From positions 124,001 through 188,000 of the forward strand of contig NZ_CP050265.1 in NCBI RefSeq assembly GCF_011765465.1: a stretch of 64,000 nucleotides of DNA. Direction: 5' to 3'. The number at the start of each line of letters is the position of its first letter. Position 1 is the first letter of the stretch. Of this stretch, positions 44,501-53,727 are shown piece after piece. The notes under the pieces were generated by a model. That model did not search any database and had not been told where the DNA came from. It saw only the letters and a list, made by a program, of their open reading frames with translations. Both the position numbers and the translations under genes were made by a program. The stretch comes from Erythrobacter sp. (lineage in GTDB: Bacteria; Pseudomonadota; Alphaproteobacteria; Sphingomonadales; Sphingomonadaceae).

Positions 44501-47500
44501 GCCGAGGCCGGCGGCACCGGCACGGGCGGGACGGCCTTCATCGGGATCGACGGAACCACCTCCGGCACCGGCACGGTCACCGGCAATGCCGCGATCATCG
44601 CCAATGGCGAAGGCGGCGAAGGCGGCGAGGGCCTGCCCGGCGGCGACGGGGTCGGGGGCGAAGCCTTCATTCGCGCGCAGGCTGGCGGCACGGTCACGCT
44701 TGGTTCGGCGCAGGTGACGGCGAGCGGGCTAGGCGTTTCCGGTCCGTCTAACGGCGCCGGCAACGGGACCGGCGGGCGCGCCTTCATCGAAAGCTTCGAT
44801 GCGGGCAGTTCGGTCATCATCCAGAACAACACGCCCGCCGACTTCTTCGACGTGTTCAACCGCGGCGCGATCGTTGCTGCGGTCGGCATCGGCGGCGATG
44901 CGACGGGAGGCAGCGGTGTCGCCGGGGTCGGCACGGGCGGCGAGGTCGAACTGCTCGCCACGGCCGGCGGGAGCATCGCGCTGCCCGCCGATCCGGCGGC
45001 GGATCCCAACAGCAATGCCGAGAACGGCATAGTGGCGCGCGGCTTCGGCGGCGGTTCGTCGATCGAGGGCGGCACGGCCGGGCAGGGCGTCGGCGGGGTC
45101 GGCACGATCACGGCCGATGGCGGCACGATCACCTCGGGCGCGATCACCTTCTCGGTCTTCGGCGTGGGCGGATCGGGCCTCGACAGCACGGTCGATACCT
45201 TCGGCGGCGAGGGTCTTGGCGGCGTGCGCGCGATCCAGGTGCGCGATGGCGGCGAGATCACCGCGGAATTCTCCGGCGGGATCAGCGGCGGGCTCGGCGG
45301 CGACGGCACGGGCGTCGGAACCGGCGGCGATGCGAGCGGGGGCACCACTCTCGTCGATGTCGATGGCGGCACACTCAATCTCGTCGGCCGGTCGGTCTTC
45401 GTCGACCAGTCGAGGGGCGGCAGCGGCCTTGCCGGCGGCAACGCGACCGGCGGCGCGGTCGATTTCCTCGTCAACAACGGGACGGTCAATTTCACCGCCA
45501 ACGCTGCGGGCGAGGCGCTTGCGATCGTCGGCGGCGATATCTTCGGCGGCAGCGGCGAGGAGCAGGGCGGCTCTGCGTCCGGTGCGGTGGTCCTCGTGCA
45601 GATCACCGGCAGCACGGTCAGCGGGGGCGCTTTCGAGATCGCCGCCAATGCCTTCGGGGGCGAGGCGACGGGGACCGGCGGGATCGGCGGCGACGCAACC
45701 GCCGGGGACGCCCTGCTGGTCGCCAACCCCTCGACGATTTCGCTGGTCGGGCAGAACGTGATCTCCGCCCGGGCGGCAGGGGGTGATGGCGAGACTGCAG
45801 GCAGCGGGACCGGCGGCTTTGCCAGCATCGACCTGCTCGACAGCGAACTGACGGTCGCGCCCGATGGCAATGGCGTGGCCCGGATCACGATTACGGCTTT
45901 CGGCGAAAGCGGTCAGGGCACGATCGCGAACGGCTTGGGCGGAGGCGGTACGGCGCAGATCCTGCTCAACAATTCGACGCTTGCATCGGACGAAATCGAG
46001 TTGCTCGCCTCGGCCGATGCGGCCGCGAGCGTTACCGGAGCCTCGGGCGGGGATGCCTTCGCCGGCCTGATCGAGGTCATCGTCGAAACCGCTTCGACCC
46101 TTTCTGCGACCACAATGGTGCTGGATGCGCGCGCGCTGACGAATGCCGGAGGGAGCGCCTTCGGCGGCGAGGCGCTGCTTCTGGTGGGCTCGGCGGATGC
46201 AGGCGAACAGGTCGACATCGCCAACGAGCTGACCATGCTCGCGGATGCCTCGGGCGATGGGAACAGCGTGGTCGGTCGGTTCGAGGTCGCGTTGACCTCG
46301 GGTCTGATCGAGGCAGGCGCCTTTACCGCGTCTGCGCTTGGCGACACGATCGGCGATTTCGGGCCGTCGCTGGTGTCCGCGGTGGGCGGCGATTTTCTCG
46401 TATCCAATACCTTCCGGGTCGACGCGTTCGACGATTTCAGTGTCGAGGCCGGCCAGGGGGGGCTCATCGGCGGACCCGACCTGATCGATCCGACGGTGAC
46501 GATCGACATCGAGACGCAAGGCACGCTCACCTTCCTCGGCGACGATGACAACGCGATCGATTTCGGCGGCCTGTCGATGGCCCTGACCTCGCGCGATATC
46601 GTGATCGAGGACGGCGCGCGGCTCGGCGCGGTGTCGATGATCTTCACTTCGCTCGACACGCTCAACCCGGCGATCCTCGGCGGGACGGGTACTCCGGGCG
46701 GCGTCGTCACGGACGAAGGCTATACGCTGATCGCGGAGGAGCTGGGCAGGCTCGACGTCGGCAGCTTCACCTTCACCCAGCCCGTCCTGCCGGGTGCCGG
46801 CACGAACGATCCCGACATAATCCTGCGCGATGCGACCGTGTTCGGTTCGGCCGATCCCGACGGCGGCGTTTCGGACGTGCTGATCGGCACCTTGGGGGCG
46901 GGCGGCATCATCCGGGTCGACGGTCTCGTCGAAATGATAAACGCGGCCCCGACCGACATCTTCACTCTCGAAGCGGACGAACGGATCGAGGTGGTGACGC
47001 CGGGCGGCATCCTCATCGGCGACACGGACGGCCTGCCGACGGGCGAACTCCTGCTCACCGCGAACGACATCTGGGTCGCGGATGCGACCCTCATCGGCCA
47101 GTTGCAGGACGATCCCTCCTTCGCCGGTCGCAACGACGAACTGGCCGTGGCCGCGACCGGTAGCGACGATCCGTTCGGCTATCTCAGTGCCGGGCGCGCC
47201 GATTTCGTGTTCGGCAATTCGCTGCTGGTCCGCAACACCGGCAGCGATACCGAGCAGGGCGGCATCACGGTCGGCGACGGGGGGCTGTTCCTGTTCGGGA
47301 GCGAGACCGCGAGCGGGGAACTCGACGTGTTCGCCTATGGCCGCCGCCAGCGGCCCGACGGGACCTTCGTGCTCGGCTCCGACTTCTTTTCGGAGGTCAA
47401 TTTCAACATCAATGTCGGCAACACGATCTACACCGATGCGAGCGAGTTCAACGACTGCATCATCAACACCGGCGAATGTCCGAATGCGGTCACGCCTCCG

Positions 47501-47809
47501 CCCGTAACTCCGCCGCCGGTCGAACCTCCGAGCTTCGAGGAGGAAATCAGCGAGGTCGTGGCGAAAACGCTCAACCCATCGGTGATCGAGGAACCGGCGG
47601 AGCTTCCGCCTGAGGAAATCCCGCTGACCGAGCAGGAAAGCAATGACGAGTTCGGGGTGGATTTCCCCGGCCTGATCGAAGCTCCGCTGCTGAGCGAAGA
47701 CCCGCTGCTGGACGATCCGGTGGCGAGCGGCGGCGACAGTTCGGCCTATGGGGGAGGAACTGCGGGCAGAGGTCTGTCAGGCGGCCCGGAAGGGAGCGAT
47801 GATGAGTAA
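41507..47809 (+). CDS. TpsA exoprotein: filamentous-hemagglutinin-type adhesin, glycine-rich repeats
   Basis: 2100 residues. The signal peptide (LMLGCGGAALALSLTLASEKAQAQA) is followed by the TPS secretion domain (about 35-270), with FLPTGATATFTNNG, LNRILPAANGNITVFDGTV, and ILVGGNASFDVGNLIL, as in hemagglutinin N-termini. Then comes a long beta-helix made of degenerate glycine-rich repeats (about residues 300-1450). The C-terminus contains a cysteine pair (NDCIINTGECPN), a proline-rich stretch (TPPPVTPPPVEPP) and an acidic tail. The expected fate is secretion through the TpsB just upstream. I see no VENN or pretoxin motif and no immunity gene, so an adhesin or surface scaffold is likelier than a contact toxin. 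Very few basic residues: a strongly acidic protein. Confidence 0.9.
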   Translation: MASMTSNRARLMLGCGGAALALSLTLASEKAQAQAFQATESVVQGSATRIVTGTNSETIQVETPTAVIDWTPDEDNAGNALDFLPTGATATFTNNGSSNPGADFAVLNRILPAANGNITVFDGTVISRIVDLANGTSVPGGTVAFYSPTGILVGGNASFDVGNLILTTLDPDPASFDAFTTAAGTLVLDAGDALDGRIQIDAGAQILASAENSYFAAVGAEVQVLGTTNVNGSQAYVAGSLVNLRFSNGLFDIEVPFGTALAGQVMELDGDIGGPSSTGAGDNHLIYAVAKASSNPISMLFSGNLGFAPAASAGIVNGEIILSANYDVFGRSVEGDSIDNPGATFEQAPDPFASPVAQADIRLEDFTSTSSLLAITPDNVEATAVGGASSVDGNLLLVGRRSAGLTASGQTFDITGDVLVTATNVGVASSSLPDPTVINAQGGNAFIDAGVGGVITIAGNADILARAVGGAEDINGEAGTATGGQALLSASGGEISILGNTVLDATAIGTNQASFLFTGATSTGGEARAFAFDGGLLSLGGSLLIDTSAIGASVDTSGTSTGSEAIGGFSSLDVTGSDGGTIEIASDVFIISDARGSDSNEAGAGALGQGGNAGIFIDGPGSVTIGGGVSQRANGTGGTNFGFGSGGEGRGGSARTFIPNGGTLDIGGGLTMLANALGGRGTTGGDAFGGAAGIEVVTGLATIANFVGASANATGGDADFGFGGNGGNAEGGLAFVQATGTLAASATIEAGGASATSTARGGRGGQGDSDFAPGRGGDATGGDFGTPNPVDPQFNNGAFVLAGGDNGNIIINGGDVGVIASAEGGEGGDGGSFRPGGEGGIGQGGLAQIGLSLLGLDGSVAQGSFDIAGAFVDADGVGGPGGNGDVQGTGGEGRGGFAAFTIRAGTASADVVQMFADGFGGDGEVSGAGIGGAAGILGSLGGVLTMNGAEFFAEGFGGGGNTGGAGNGGEAFIDLQGIDVTINGDLELNASGQGGDSFAEAGGTGTGGTAFIGIDGTTSGTGTVTGNAAIIANGEGGEGGEGLPGGDGVGGEAFIRAQAGGTVTLGSAQVTASGLGVSGPSNGAGNGTGGRAFIESFDAGSSVIIQNNTPADFFDVFNRGAIVAAVGIGGDATGGSGVAGVGTGGEVELLATAGGSIALPADPAADPNSNAENGIVARGFGGGSSIEGGTAGQGVGGVGTITADGGTITSGAITFSVFGVGGSGLDSTVDTFGGEGLGGVRAIQVRDGGEITAEFSGGISGGLGGDGTGVGTGGDASGGTTLVDVDGGTLNLVGRSVFVDQSRGGSGLAGGNATGGAVDFLVNNGTVNFTANAAGEALAIVGGDIFGGSGEEQGGSASGAVVLVQITGSTVSGGAFEIAANAFGGEATGTGGIGGDATAGDALLVANPSTISLVGQNVISARAAGGDGETAGSGTGGFASIDLLDSELTVAPDGNGVARITITAFGESGQGTIANGLGGGGTAQILLNNSTLASDEIELLASADAAASVTGASGGDAFAGLIEVIVETASTLSATTMVLDARALTNAGGSAFGGEALLLVGSADAGEQVDIANELTMLADASGDGNSVVGRFEVALTSGLIEAGAFTASALGDTIGDFGPSLVSAVGGDFLVSNTFRVDAFDDFSVEAGQGGLIGGPDLIDPTVTIDIETQGTLTFLGDDDNAIDFGGLSMALTSRDIVIEDGARLGAVSMIFTSLDTLNPAILGGTGTPGGVVTDEGYTLIAEELGRLDVGSFTFTQPVLPGAGTNDPDIILRDATVFGSADPDGGVSDVLIGTLGAGGIIRVDGLVEMINAAPTDIFTLEADERIEVVTPGGILIGDTDGLPTGELLLTANDIWVADATLIGQLQDDPSFAGRNDELAVAATGSDDPFGYLSAGRADFVFGNSLLVRNTGSDTEQGGITVGDGGLFLFGSETASGELDVFAYGRRQRPDGTFVLGSDFFSEVNFNINVGNTIYTDASEFNDCIINTGECPNAVTPPPVTPPPVEPPSFEEEISEVVAKTLNPSVIEEPAELPPEEIPLTEQESNDEFGVDFPGLIEAPLLSEDPLLDDPVASGGDSSAYGGGTAGRGLSGGPEGSDDE
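43400..45810 (+). repeat. Glycine-rich degenerate tandem repeats inside the exoprotein gene
   Basis: About 0.8 kb-scale blocks of GGC-rich codons encode recurring patterns such as GGEGGDGGS, GGEGRGG, GGDGEVSG, GGGGNTGGAGNGGEA and GEGGEGGEGLPGGDG, spaced by beta-strand-like stretches (about 60-70 residues per unit). The repeats are diverged at DNA level, not identical copies. They fit successive coils of a beta-helix. Confidence 0.7.
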
Positions 47810-50800
47810 GCGCATAAAAAGGCTCGCAACTATCGTGATGGCCGGCGCGGTCGGCGGGACGATGCTGTGGACCGTGCCGAACGCTGCACAGGTGGCGAAG
47901 GAAACCCCTGTCAGCCTGCGCGACACTTTCCCGGTGGGCAGCAACGGGCTGTGCGAGGCGCAGATCATCGAGCCGGAGGCGGGCGCGGACCTGTTCGACC
48001 GGCGCTATTCGATCATCTGCCGCGACGCCGCCGCTCCGATCGGGACCATGTGGGTGGTGCGCGGCAGCTATGCCGACGCGCCCGAAAGCCGTTTCGGCCT
48101 GCCCGGCGCGACCTGCCGCAAGGCCGAGGACGCCGCCCCGACCGAGGGTCTTGCCGGAGCCAGCGAACTCGTCTGCGATGCCGCCGAGAGCCCGTTGCGC
48201 AGCCGGCTGATCGTCGGCGAGATCGGGAACCGCACCTATGCCGCAACCGGCTTCAACGCCTATGCTTCGGCGCTGCGGCTCGGCCTCGCCTCGCTCGCGA
48301 CCGACCGGGTGGCCAAGGGCAAGGTCGATATCCCGCTCACCCAGGCGACCGATGCGCTCGCCTTCGCGCGCCAGCAGGCCGAAGCGATCTCCGCCGACCA
48401 GGCGCTGAGCGAAGCCTATCGCCGCTCGAACCAGGGCGAATTCGCCGAAGCGGCCGAATTCTTCGCCGCCTCTGCCGAGGTCCTGTCGGGCAAGGGCGCG
48501 GTCGATGCGCGGCTCAACGAGGCTCTGCTGCAATCCAATCTCGGCAACTACGCCGAGGCCGAGCGGCTGTTCGGCCTGACCCGCGCCGAAGCCTCGACGG
48601 ACCCGGTGCTCGCCCGGCTGCAGCGCAATTACGAGACGATCCACGCGCTCAACCAGGGGCGCGCCGCTGTGGCGCTCGATCGGATCAACCAGCCTCTTGC
48701 CAATGAATTCGGCGATCCCGCGATGCTGCGCCGATTGATGATCGGCCCGGCGATGGCGAACCGGCTCGAAGCGGAAAACCAGAGCGCGGGCGGGACCTAT
48801 TCGGTCTCGCTCACCCCGCTCGAACGCGCGCAGCTGCTCGACGGGCAGGCCGATTACCTGCGCGCGACCGCGCTCAGGCTGGTCGGCCGGGCGGGCGAGG
48901 CGACGGCCTACCTGCGCGCTGCGGATCTCGCGATGGCCGAAGTGCGCGGGGGACGGGTCGAATCCATCCTCTGGCTGCGCGCGCAGGTGCTCGGCGAACT
49001 CGCTGAAATCGCCGAGATCGAGGGCCGTCCTGCCGAGGCCGAAACCTTTCACAAGGACGGCATCGCGCTGCTCGAAAGCCGCTATCCCGAAAGCCCGGCA
49101 TTGCAGAGCGCGCGCGCCCAGCTTGCCGGATTCTACGCCCGCGCCGGGCGCCGCGGGGAGGCGCTCGACCTTTATCGCGGGATCGTGGCCGATGCCGAAG
49201 GCCGCCCGCTGCCCGCGCTGCGCAGCTTGATGACGCCCTATTTCACGCTCCTGCTCGGCGGCGAGCCGAACGTGGCGGGCGATGCCTCGGCCGCTGCCGA
49301 TATCTTCGCTGCGAGCCAGCTGCTCCAGCGTCCCGGCCTCGCCCAGACCCAGGCCGTGCTCGCGCGCGAACTGTCGGTCGGCAGCGACGAAGCGGCGCAA
49401 TTGTTCCGCAAGACAATCAATCTCGGCCGCGCGATCGAGCGGCTCAGAAGCGGCATCGCGGAAATACAGACGATGGCCGAAATGACGCCCGAGACCGCGC
49501 AATTGCTGTCCGAACGGCAGGCGCGGCTCGAACAGCTCCAGGCCGAACAGGCCGCGGTGCTCGAAGCGCTCGCGCAATATCCGCGCTACCGGGCGGTGAC
49601 AGGCTCCTCGATCGACCTCGCCCAGCTTCAGGACATCCTCGAGCCGGGCGAAGTCTACGTGAAGCTCGTCACGCTCGAGGAGAGGAGCTTCGTCATCTAT
49701 GCGACCAAGGGTGATGCGCTGGCCTACCAGGCGGCGATCTCGCCCGAAGCGCTCGAGGAGGAGGTCGACCGCCTGCGCGAGACCATCGCCATTGCCGAAG
49801 GCGGGCGGGTGCTGACCTTCCCCTTCGATATCGAGCGGTCGCGCGCGCTCTACCTTTCGCTGTTCGAGCCCGTCGCCGAGCAGCTCCCGCAGATGGAGCA
49901 CATCGTGTTCGAACCCGACGGGGCGATGCTGCGCCTGCCGATCAACCTGCTCGTGACCGACGATGAAAGCGTCACGCGCTACAAGGAGCGGCTCGCCGAG
50001 CAGGGCGACGACTACGATTTCACCGGCACGGCATGGCTGGGGCGCACGGCGGAGATCAGCACCTCGGTAGCCGCGACCGCCTTCCGCGACGTGCGCGCGG
50101 CAGCGCCCTCGGACGGTCGGCGCAGCTATCTCGGCCTTGGCGAGAACACGCCGATCGGGGAAAGCACGGCAGGCGGCGCGCGCACGCGGGCGGCGCTTGC
50201 AGGCGGCGAGAAATGCGCGTGGTCGCCCAATATCTGGGCCAACCCGATCGCGGCCGACGAGCTCTACACCGCCGCCGAGCGGTTCGGGCAGGGCGCCGCC
50301 GTGGTCACGCGCGACGAGTTCACCGACAGCAAGATCCGCACGCGCGAAGACCTGACCGACTATCGCATCCTGCATTTCGCCACTCACGGCCTCGTCACCG
50401 CGCCGCAGCCCGAATGCCCGCCGCGCCCGGCGCTGCTGACGAGCTTCGGCGACGAGGAGGATTCGGACGGCCTGCTGAGCTTCGCCGAGATCTTCGGCCT
50501 GAGGATCGATGCCGATCTCGTCATCCTGTCGGCCTGCGACACGGCCGGCGGGGCGACCATCGGCGCGACCCGCGAGGCGGGCGTCACCTCGGGCGGCGAC
50601 TTCGCGCTCGACGGGCTGGTGCGCGCCTTCGTCGGGGCGGGCGGGCGCACGGTGCTCGCGAGTCACTGGCCTGTGCCAGACGATTACGACGCGACCAAGC
50701 GGCTGATCTCCGGCCTGTTCACCACCGACGGGGCCGAGACCGCCGAGGCGCTGAGGACGTCGCAGATCGACCTGATGGACAGCGCGGAAACCTCGCATCC

Positions 50801-50858
50801 GTTCTACTGGTCGGCTTTCGCGGTGGTCGGCGACGGCACGATCCCCGTGCGGCGCTGA
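47802..50858 (+). CDS. Exported TPR-CHAT domain protein (caspase-like peptidase)
   Basis: 1018 residues. An N-terminal signal sequence (KRIKRLATIVMAGAVGGTMLW) points to the periplasm or surface. Residues about 180-560 are helical TPR-like repeats (LSEAYRRSNQGEFAEAAEFF; EALLQSNLGNYAEAERLFGL). The C-terminal CHAT domain (about 650-1018) carries the dyad His862 (HFATHG) and Cys912 (LSACDTAGG), so it should be an active cysteine peptidase. Two ATGs are possible (47799, 47802) behind GGAAGGGAG; I prefer the second for spacing. It overlaps the exoprotein gene by 8 bases. CHAT proteins are known to occur near TPS genes in some bacteria, but a substrate is unknown; the exoprotein is the obvious candidate. 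Confidence 0.88.
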   Translation: MSKRIKRLATIVMAGAVGGTMLWTVPNAAQVAKETPVSLRDTFPVGSNGLCEAQIIEPEAGADLFDRRYSIICRDAAAPIGTMWVVRGSYADAPESRFGLPGATCRKAEDAAPTEGLAGASELVCDAAESPLRSRLIVGEIGNRTYAATGFNAYASALRLGLASLATDRVAKGKVDIPLTQATDALAFARQQAEAISADQALSEAYRRSNQGEFAEAAEFFAASAEVLSGKGAVDARLNEALLQSNLGNYAEAERLFGLTRAEASTDPVLARLQRNYETIHALNQGRAAVALDRINQPLANEFGDPAMLRRLMIGPAMANRLEAENQSAGGTYSVSLTPLERAQLLDGQADYLRATALRLVGRAGEATAYLRAADLAMAEVRGGRVESILWLRAQVLGELAEIAEIEGRPAEAETFHKDGIALLESRYPESPALQSARAQLAGFYARAGRRGEALDLYRGIVADAEGRPLPALRSLMTPYFTLLLGGEPNVAGDASAAADIFAASQLLQRPGLAQTQAVLARELSVGSDEAAQLFRKTINLGRAIERLRSGIAEIQTMAEMTPETAQLLSERQARLEQLQAEQAAVLEALAQYPRYRAVTGSSIDLAQLQDILEPGEVYVKLVTLEERSFVIYATKGDALAYQAAISPEALEEEVDRLRETIAIAEGGRVLTFPFDIERSRALYLSLFEPVAEQLPQMEHIVFEPDGAMLRLPINLLVTDDESVTRYKERLAEQGDDYDFTGTAWLGRTAEISTSVAATAFRDVRAAAPSDGRRSYLGLGENTPIGESTAGGARTRAALAGGEKCAWSPNIWANPIAADELYTAAERFGQGAAVVTRDEFTDSKIRTREDLTDYRILHFATHGLVTAPQPECPPRPALLTSFGDEEDSDGLLSFAEIFGLRIDADLVILSACDTAGGATIGATREAGVTSGGDFALDGLVRAFVGAGGRTVLASHWPVPDDYDATKRLISGLFTTDGAETAEALRTSQIDLMDSAETSHPFYWSAFAVVGDGTIPVRR

Positions 50859-50895
50859 GCCGCTGCGGGAAGCCGGCCGGAAAGCGGGAAGGCGC

Positions 50896-52986
50896 ATGGC
50901 CGAACAGGGCGATAGCGGCGGGAGGCAGCGCGGCGGTTTCCTGGCGCGCGGCTGGCGTTCGATCCGCGAGGCGGGAACGCTGCAGCTTGCGGGCACCTTC
51001 GTCATGTTGCTGCTCGCGCTCATGGTCGCGCGGTTCAGCTGGACGCTGCCTTTCACCGACGTGCCCACACCGCTTACCAATGCGGCGGAGCGGGCGTTCT
51101 ATGACCTGCGCAACTACTACGCAGCCGAAAGGGTGGAGCAGGACGACCGCATCCTGCTGGTGGTCTACAACGACCAGACGCTGATCAATGCGCAGAAACG
51201 CTCGCCGCTCGACCGGGGAATGCTGGCCGAGGCGCTGCGCAATCTCGATCAGCTCGAGCCCAAGGCGATCGGGATCGATATCCTGTTCGACCAGCCCCAG
51301 GCCGAAGACGATGAACTGATCGAGACCCTGCGCAACATGAAGACTCCGGTCGCGGTCGGATATGCCAATCTCGAGACCAATCGCGACGACCTCGTCTATG
51401 AACAGCAGGTCTTTCTGGATGAATTCATGTCCCGCCTCGAGGGCAGCAATGCGCGGCCTGCGAGCATCAGGCTCGACAATTCCTTCGGCGCAACACGCGT
51501 CTGGCCGAGCATCGAGCCGGGCCTGCCGCCGCTGCTCGGGCGGGCGATGCTGCGCGATGCGGGCCGCGCGCTCGGCGCGTTCGAGACATACGAAGGCGCG
51601 ATCGACTATCGCCGCAGCCTTTACGAACAGCAGGCGGGGGCCGGCGAGGCGGAGGTTTCCGAAGAATTGTTCGAATCCGCCGCGATCGACCTTTTCGTCG
51701 ATCTCGACCCTTCGATCCTGCCTTTCCTCAAGGAGCAGTACGGCGACCGCTATGTCCTGATCGGCGGCGATATCGTCGATTACGACCGGGTCGAGACGAC
51801 CTTCTCCTCTGTCGACGGCAGGCTCCCGCCTGGGCTTGCGGTCCACGCCGAGCTTATTGCCCAGATGCTCGACGGCAAGGCGATGAGCCCGGTCCCGGGA
51901 TGGGCGAAATGGGGCATGGCGCTGCTGGTGGTGGCGATCGCGGCGCTGGTCGCCCTGCTCGAATGGTCGACCCGCAAGCGCGCGCCGCTGCTGGTGCTGA
52001 TCTTTGCCGTGCTGCTTGGGATACCCGTCCTGCTCGAGCTGCGCGATGTCGACACCTACGGCCTGCCCGCGGTGGGCTGGCTGATCGGCTGGGTGCTGGC
52101 CTTCACCGCGGTCACGACCACCGCGCGCGCGGCCGGGGCGAAGCAGCGCAGCTTCGCGCAAGGGGCGCTCGGCAAGTACATTCCGCGCGACATCGCGCAG
52201 GCGATCATCGACCAGCCCGAACTGCTCTCGCTGGGCGGGGAGAAGCGCGCGATCTACGTGCTGTTCTCCGATCTCGAAGGCTTTACCAAGATGAGCCACG
52301 CGATCCCGCCGGAAATGGTCGCGAAGCTGCTCAACCGCTATCTCGAAATGCTGAGCCAGGTCGTGCTCGACCATGGCGGGGTGATCGACAAGTTCGTCGG
52401 CGATGCGGTGGTCGCCTTCTGGGGTGCGCCGATCGCGCGCGAGGACGACGCCGAACGCGCCGCGCGGGCAGGTTACGCGATCTGGCAGGCGGGCGAGGAA
52501 TTCCGCCGCGAGGTCGCTGCGATGGACCCCTCGCTCCCACCCATCGGCAAGACCCGCGTGGGCCTCCACTACGGTGAGGCGGTGATCGGCAATTTCGGCG
52601 GCGACACGCGCATCCAGTACACGGCGCTGGGCGATTCGATGAACACGGCGGCGCGGCTGGAAGCGGCCAACAAGCCCCTGCAATCGAGCGTCATGGCGAG
52701 CCGGGAGTTCGCCGAACAGAGCGGGCTCGACTGGTGGCGCGCGATGGGCCGGGTGCAGCTGCGCGGGCGGGCGAAACCGGTCGATATTTATGAACCCGCG
52801 CCCGATTTCCCGGCCGAGGACCGCGCGAAGCTCGAGCAAGCCTCGCGGATCGCCGCCGAGGATTCGCACGCGGCCGCGGCGCTGGTGGGCGAGGTCGTCG
52901 CTAGGCATCCGGGCGATGCTGCGCTAGAAAACCTCCATCACAGGATGCAGAACCTCTCGGAAGGGGGAGCTTATGTTCTCGGATAG
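50896..52986 (+). CDS. CHASE2-domain class III adenylate cyclase
   Basis: 696 residues. One membrane span (about 32-50), a large extracytoplasmic CHASE2 sensor (about 55-335), three more spans (about 335-415) and a cytoplasmic cyclase domain (about 450-640). The cyclase keeps the two metal-binding aspartates (Asp459 in LFSDLEGFT, Asp503 in FVGDAVVAF), the purine-selecting lysine (Lys499) and ALGDSMNTAARLE for ribose and transition-state binding. This favours cAMP over cGMP. A C-terminal helical tail follows. It lies 37 bases after the CHAT gene and overlaps the next gene, so it belongs to the same operon. The CHASE2 domain would face the compartment of the CHAT protein. Confidence 0.92.
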   Translation: MAEQGDSGGRQRGGFLARGWRSIREAGTLQLAGTFVMLLLALMVARFSWTLPFTDVPTPLTNAAERAFYDLRNYYAAERVEQDDRILLVVYNDQTLINAQKRSPLDRGMLAEALRNLDQLEPKAIGIDILFDQPQAEDDELIETLRNMKTPVAVGYANLETNRDDLVYEQQVFLDEFMSRLEGSNARPASIRLDNSFGATRVWPSIEPGLPPLLGRAMLRDAGRALGAFETYEGAIDYRRSLYEQQAGAGEAEVSEELFESAAIDLFVDLDPSILPFLKEQYGDRYVLIGGDIVDYDRVETTFSSVDGRLPPGLAVHAELIAQMLDGKAMSPVPGWAKWGMALLVVAIAALVALLEWSTRKRAPLLVLIFAVLLGIPVLLELRDVDTYGLPAVGWLIGWVLAFTAVTTTARAAGAKQRSFAQGALGKYIPRDIAQAIIDQPELLSLGGEKRAIYVLFSDLEGFTKMSHAIPPEMVAKLLNRYLEMLSQVVLDHGGVIDKFVGDAVVAFWGAPIAREDDAERAARAGYAIWQAGEEFRREVAAMDPSLPPIGKTRVGLHYGEAVIGNFGGDTRIQYTALGDSMNTAARLEAANKPLQSSVMASREFAEQSGLDWWRAMGRVQLRGRAKPVDIYEPAPDFPAEDRAKLEQASRIAAEDSHAAAALVGEVVARHPGDAALENLHHRMQNLSEGGAYVLG

Positions 52987-53707
52987 AATGAAACGCCGTT
53001 TCTCGAAGGCCGCGCTGGTCGGCGCGGCGCTGGTGCTGCCGGCCGCCGCGATGGCGGGCGTGGTGGTGAAATCATCGGGCCCCTCGGCCTCGACCTACAA
53101 GGTCGGGACCAAGGTCGATGACGGTTCGTCGATCACGCTCAAGGCGGGCGACAGCGTCACCGTCCTGACCAGCCGGGGCACGCAGGTGCTCAAGGGCGCG
53201 GGCACCTACACCATCGGCGAAAAGCCCAAGGAGCCGCGCTACCGCTTCGCCAATTTCACCCGCCGGGGCGCCGCGGACAGGGTCCGGCTCGGGACCGTGC
53301 GCAACGCCGAACCGGGCAAGATCGAGCGGCCCAACATGTGGTATGTCGACCTCACCCAGGGCGGCACCACCTGCCTCTACGATTTCGGCACGGTGCGGCT
53401 GTGGCGTCCCGATGCGAGCGAGGCGGCGACCTACACGATGGTCGAGCCGGAAAAGGCCGACGCGGTCGAAATCGAATTCGAGGCCGAGGAGCCCGACCGG
53501 GTGCTGAACTCCGCGCGCCTCGCGCTGGTCGAGGGCCGCACCTATGCCGTGCGCGGGCCGGGCATCGATGCCGAGCCGGTGACCATGCAGTTCGCGCTGG
53601 TCGGCGCATACGAAACCCCCGAAGAACTCGCCACGATCCTCGTTGAGAAGGGCTGCGAGGCGCAGCTCGCGCTGATGGCCGACCGGCTCGAAGCCGACGC
53701 CGAATAG
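52973..53707 (+). CDS. Exported protein of unknown function, FecR-like beta-rich N-terminus
   Basis: 244 residues with a signal peptide (MKRRFSKAALVGAALVLPAAAMAG). The following segment (KVDDGSSITLKAGDSVTVLTSRGTQVLKGAGTYTI, quoted in part as SITLKAGDSVTVL and GAGTYTI) resembles FecR-type beta structures. It contains two cysteines (TTCLYDF and EKGCEAQ) that could pair. I do not recognise a named family. Its start has a GGGGGAG site inside the 3' end of the cyclase gene (14-base overlap), so it is the last gene of the TPS-CHAT-cyclase operon, right before a strong terminator. A periplasmic partner of the CHASE2 sensor or CHAT protein is a guess. Confidence 0.8.
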   Translation: MFSDRMKRRFSKAALVGAALVLPAAAMAGVVVKSSGPSASTYKVGTKVDDGSSITLKAGDSVTVLTSRGTQVLKGAGTYTIGEKPKEPRYRFANFTRRGAADRVRLGTVRNAEPGKIERPNMWYVDLTQGGTTCLYDFGTVRLWRPDASEAATYTMVEPEKADAVEIEFEAEEPDRVLNSARLALVEGRTYAVRGPGIDAEPVTMQFALVGAYETPEELATILVEKGCEAQLALMADRLEADAE

Positions 53708-53727
53708 GATACGAGCGTAACGAGGAG

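Noticed and set aside
41507..47809. Contact-dependent inhibition toxin (CdiA-like)
   Set aside because: No VENN or pretoxin motif, no toxin-like C-terminal domain and no small immunity gene; the next gene overlaps and encodes the CHAT protein.
47802..50858. CHAT protein as part of a CRISPR-linked or gasdermin-type antiphage system
   Set aside because: It has a signal peptide and sits in a TPS operon; there are no cas genes, repeats or gasdermin-like small protein nearby.
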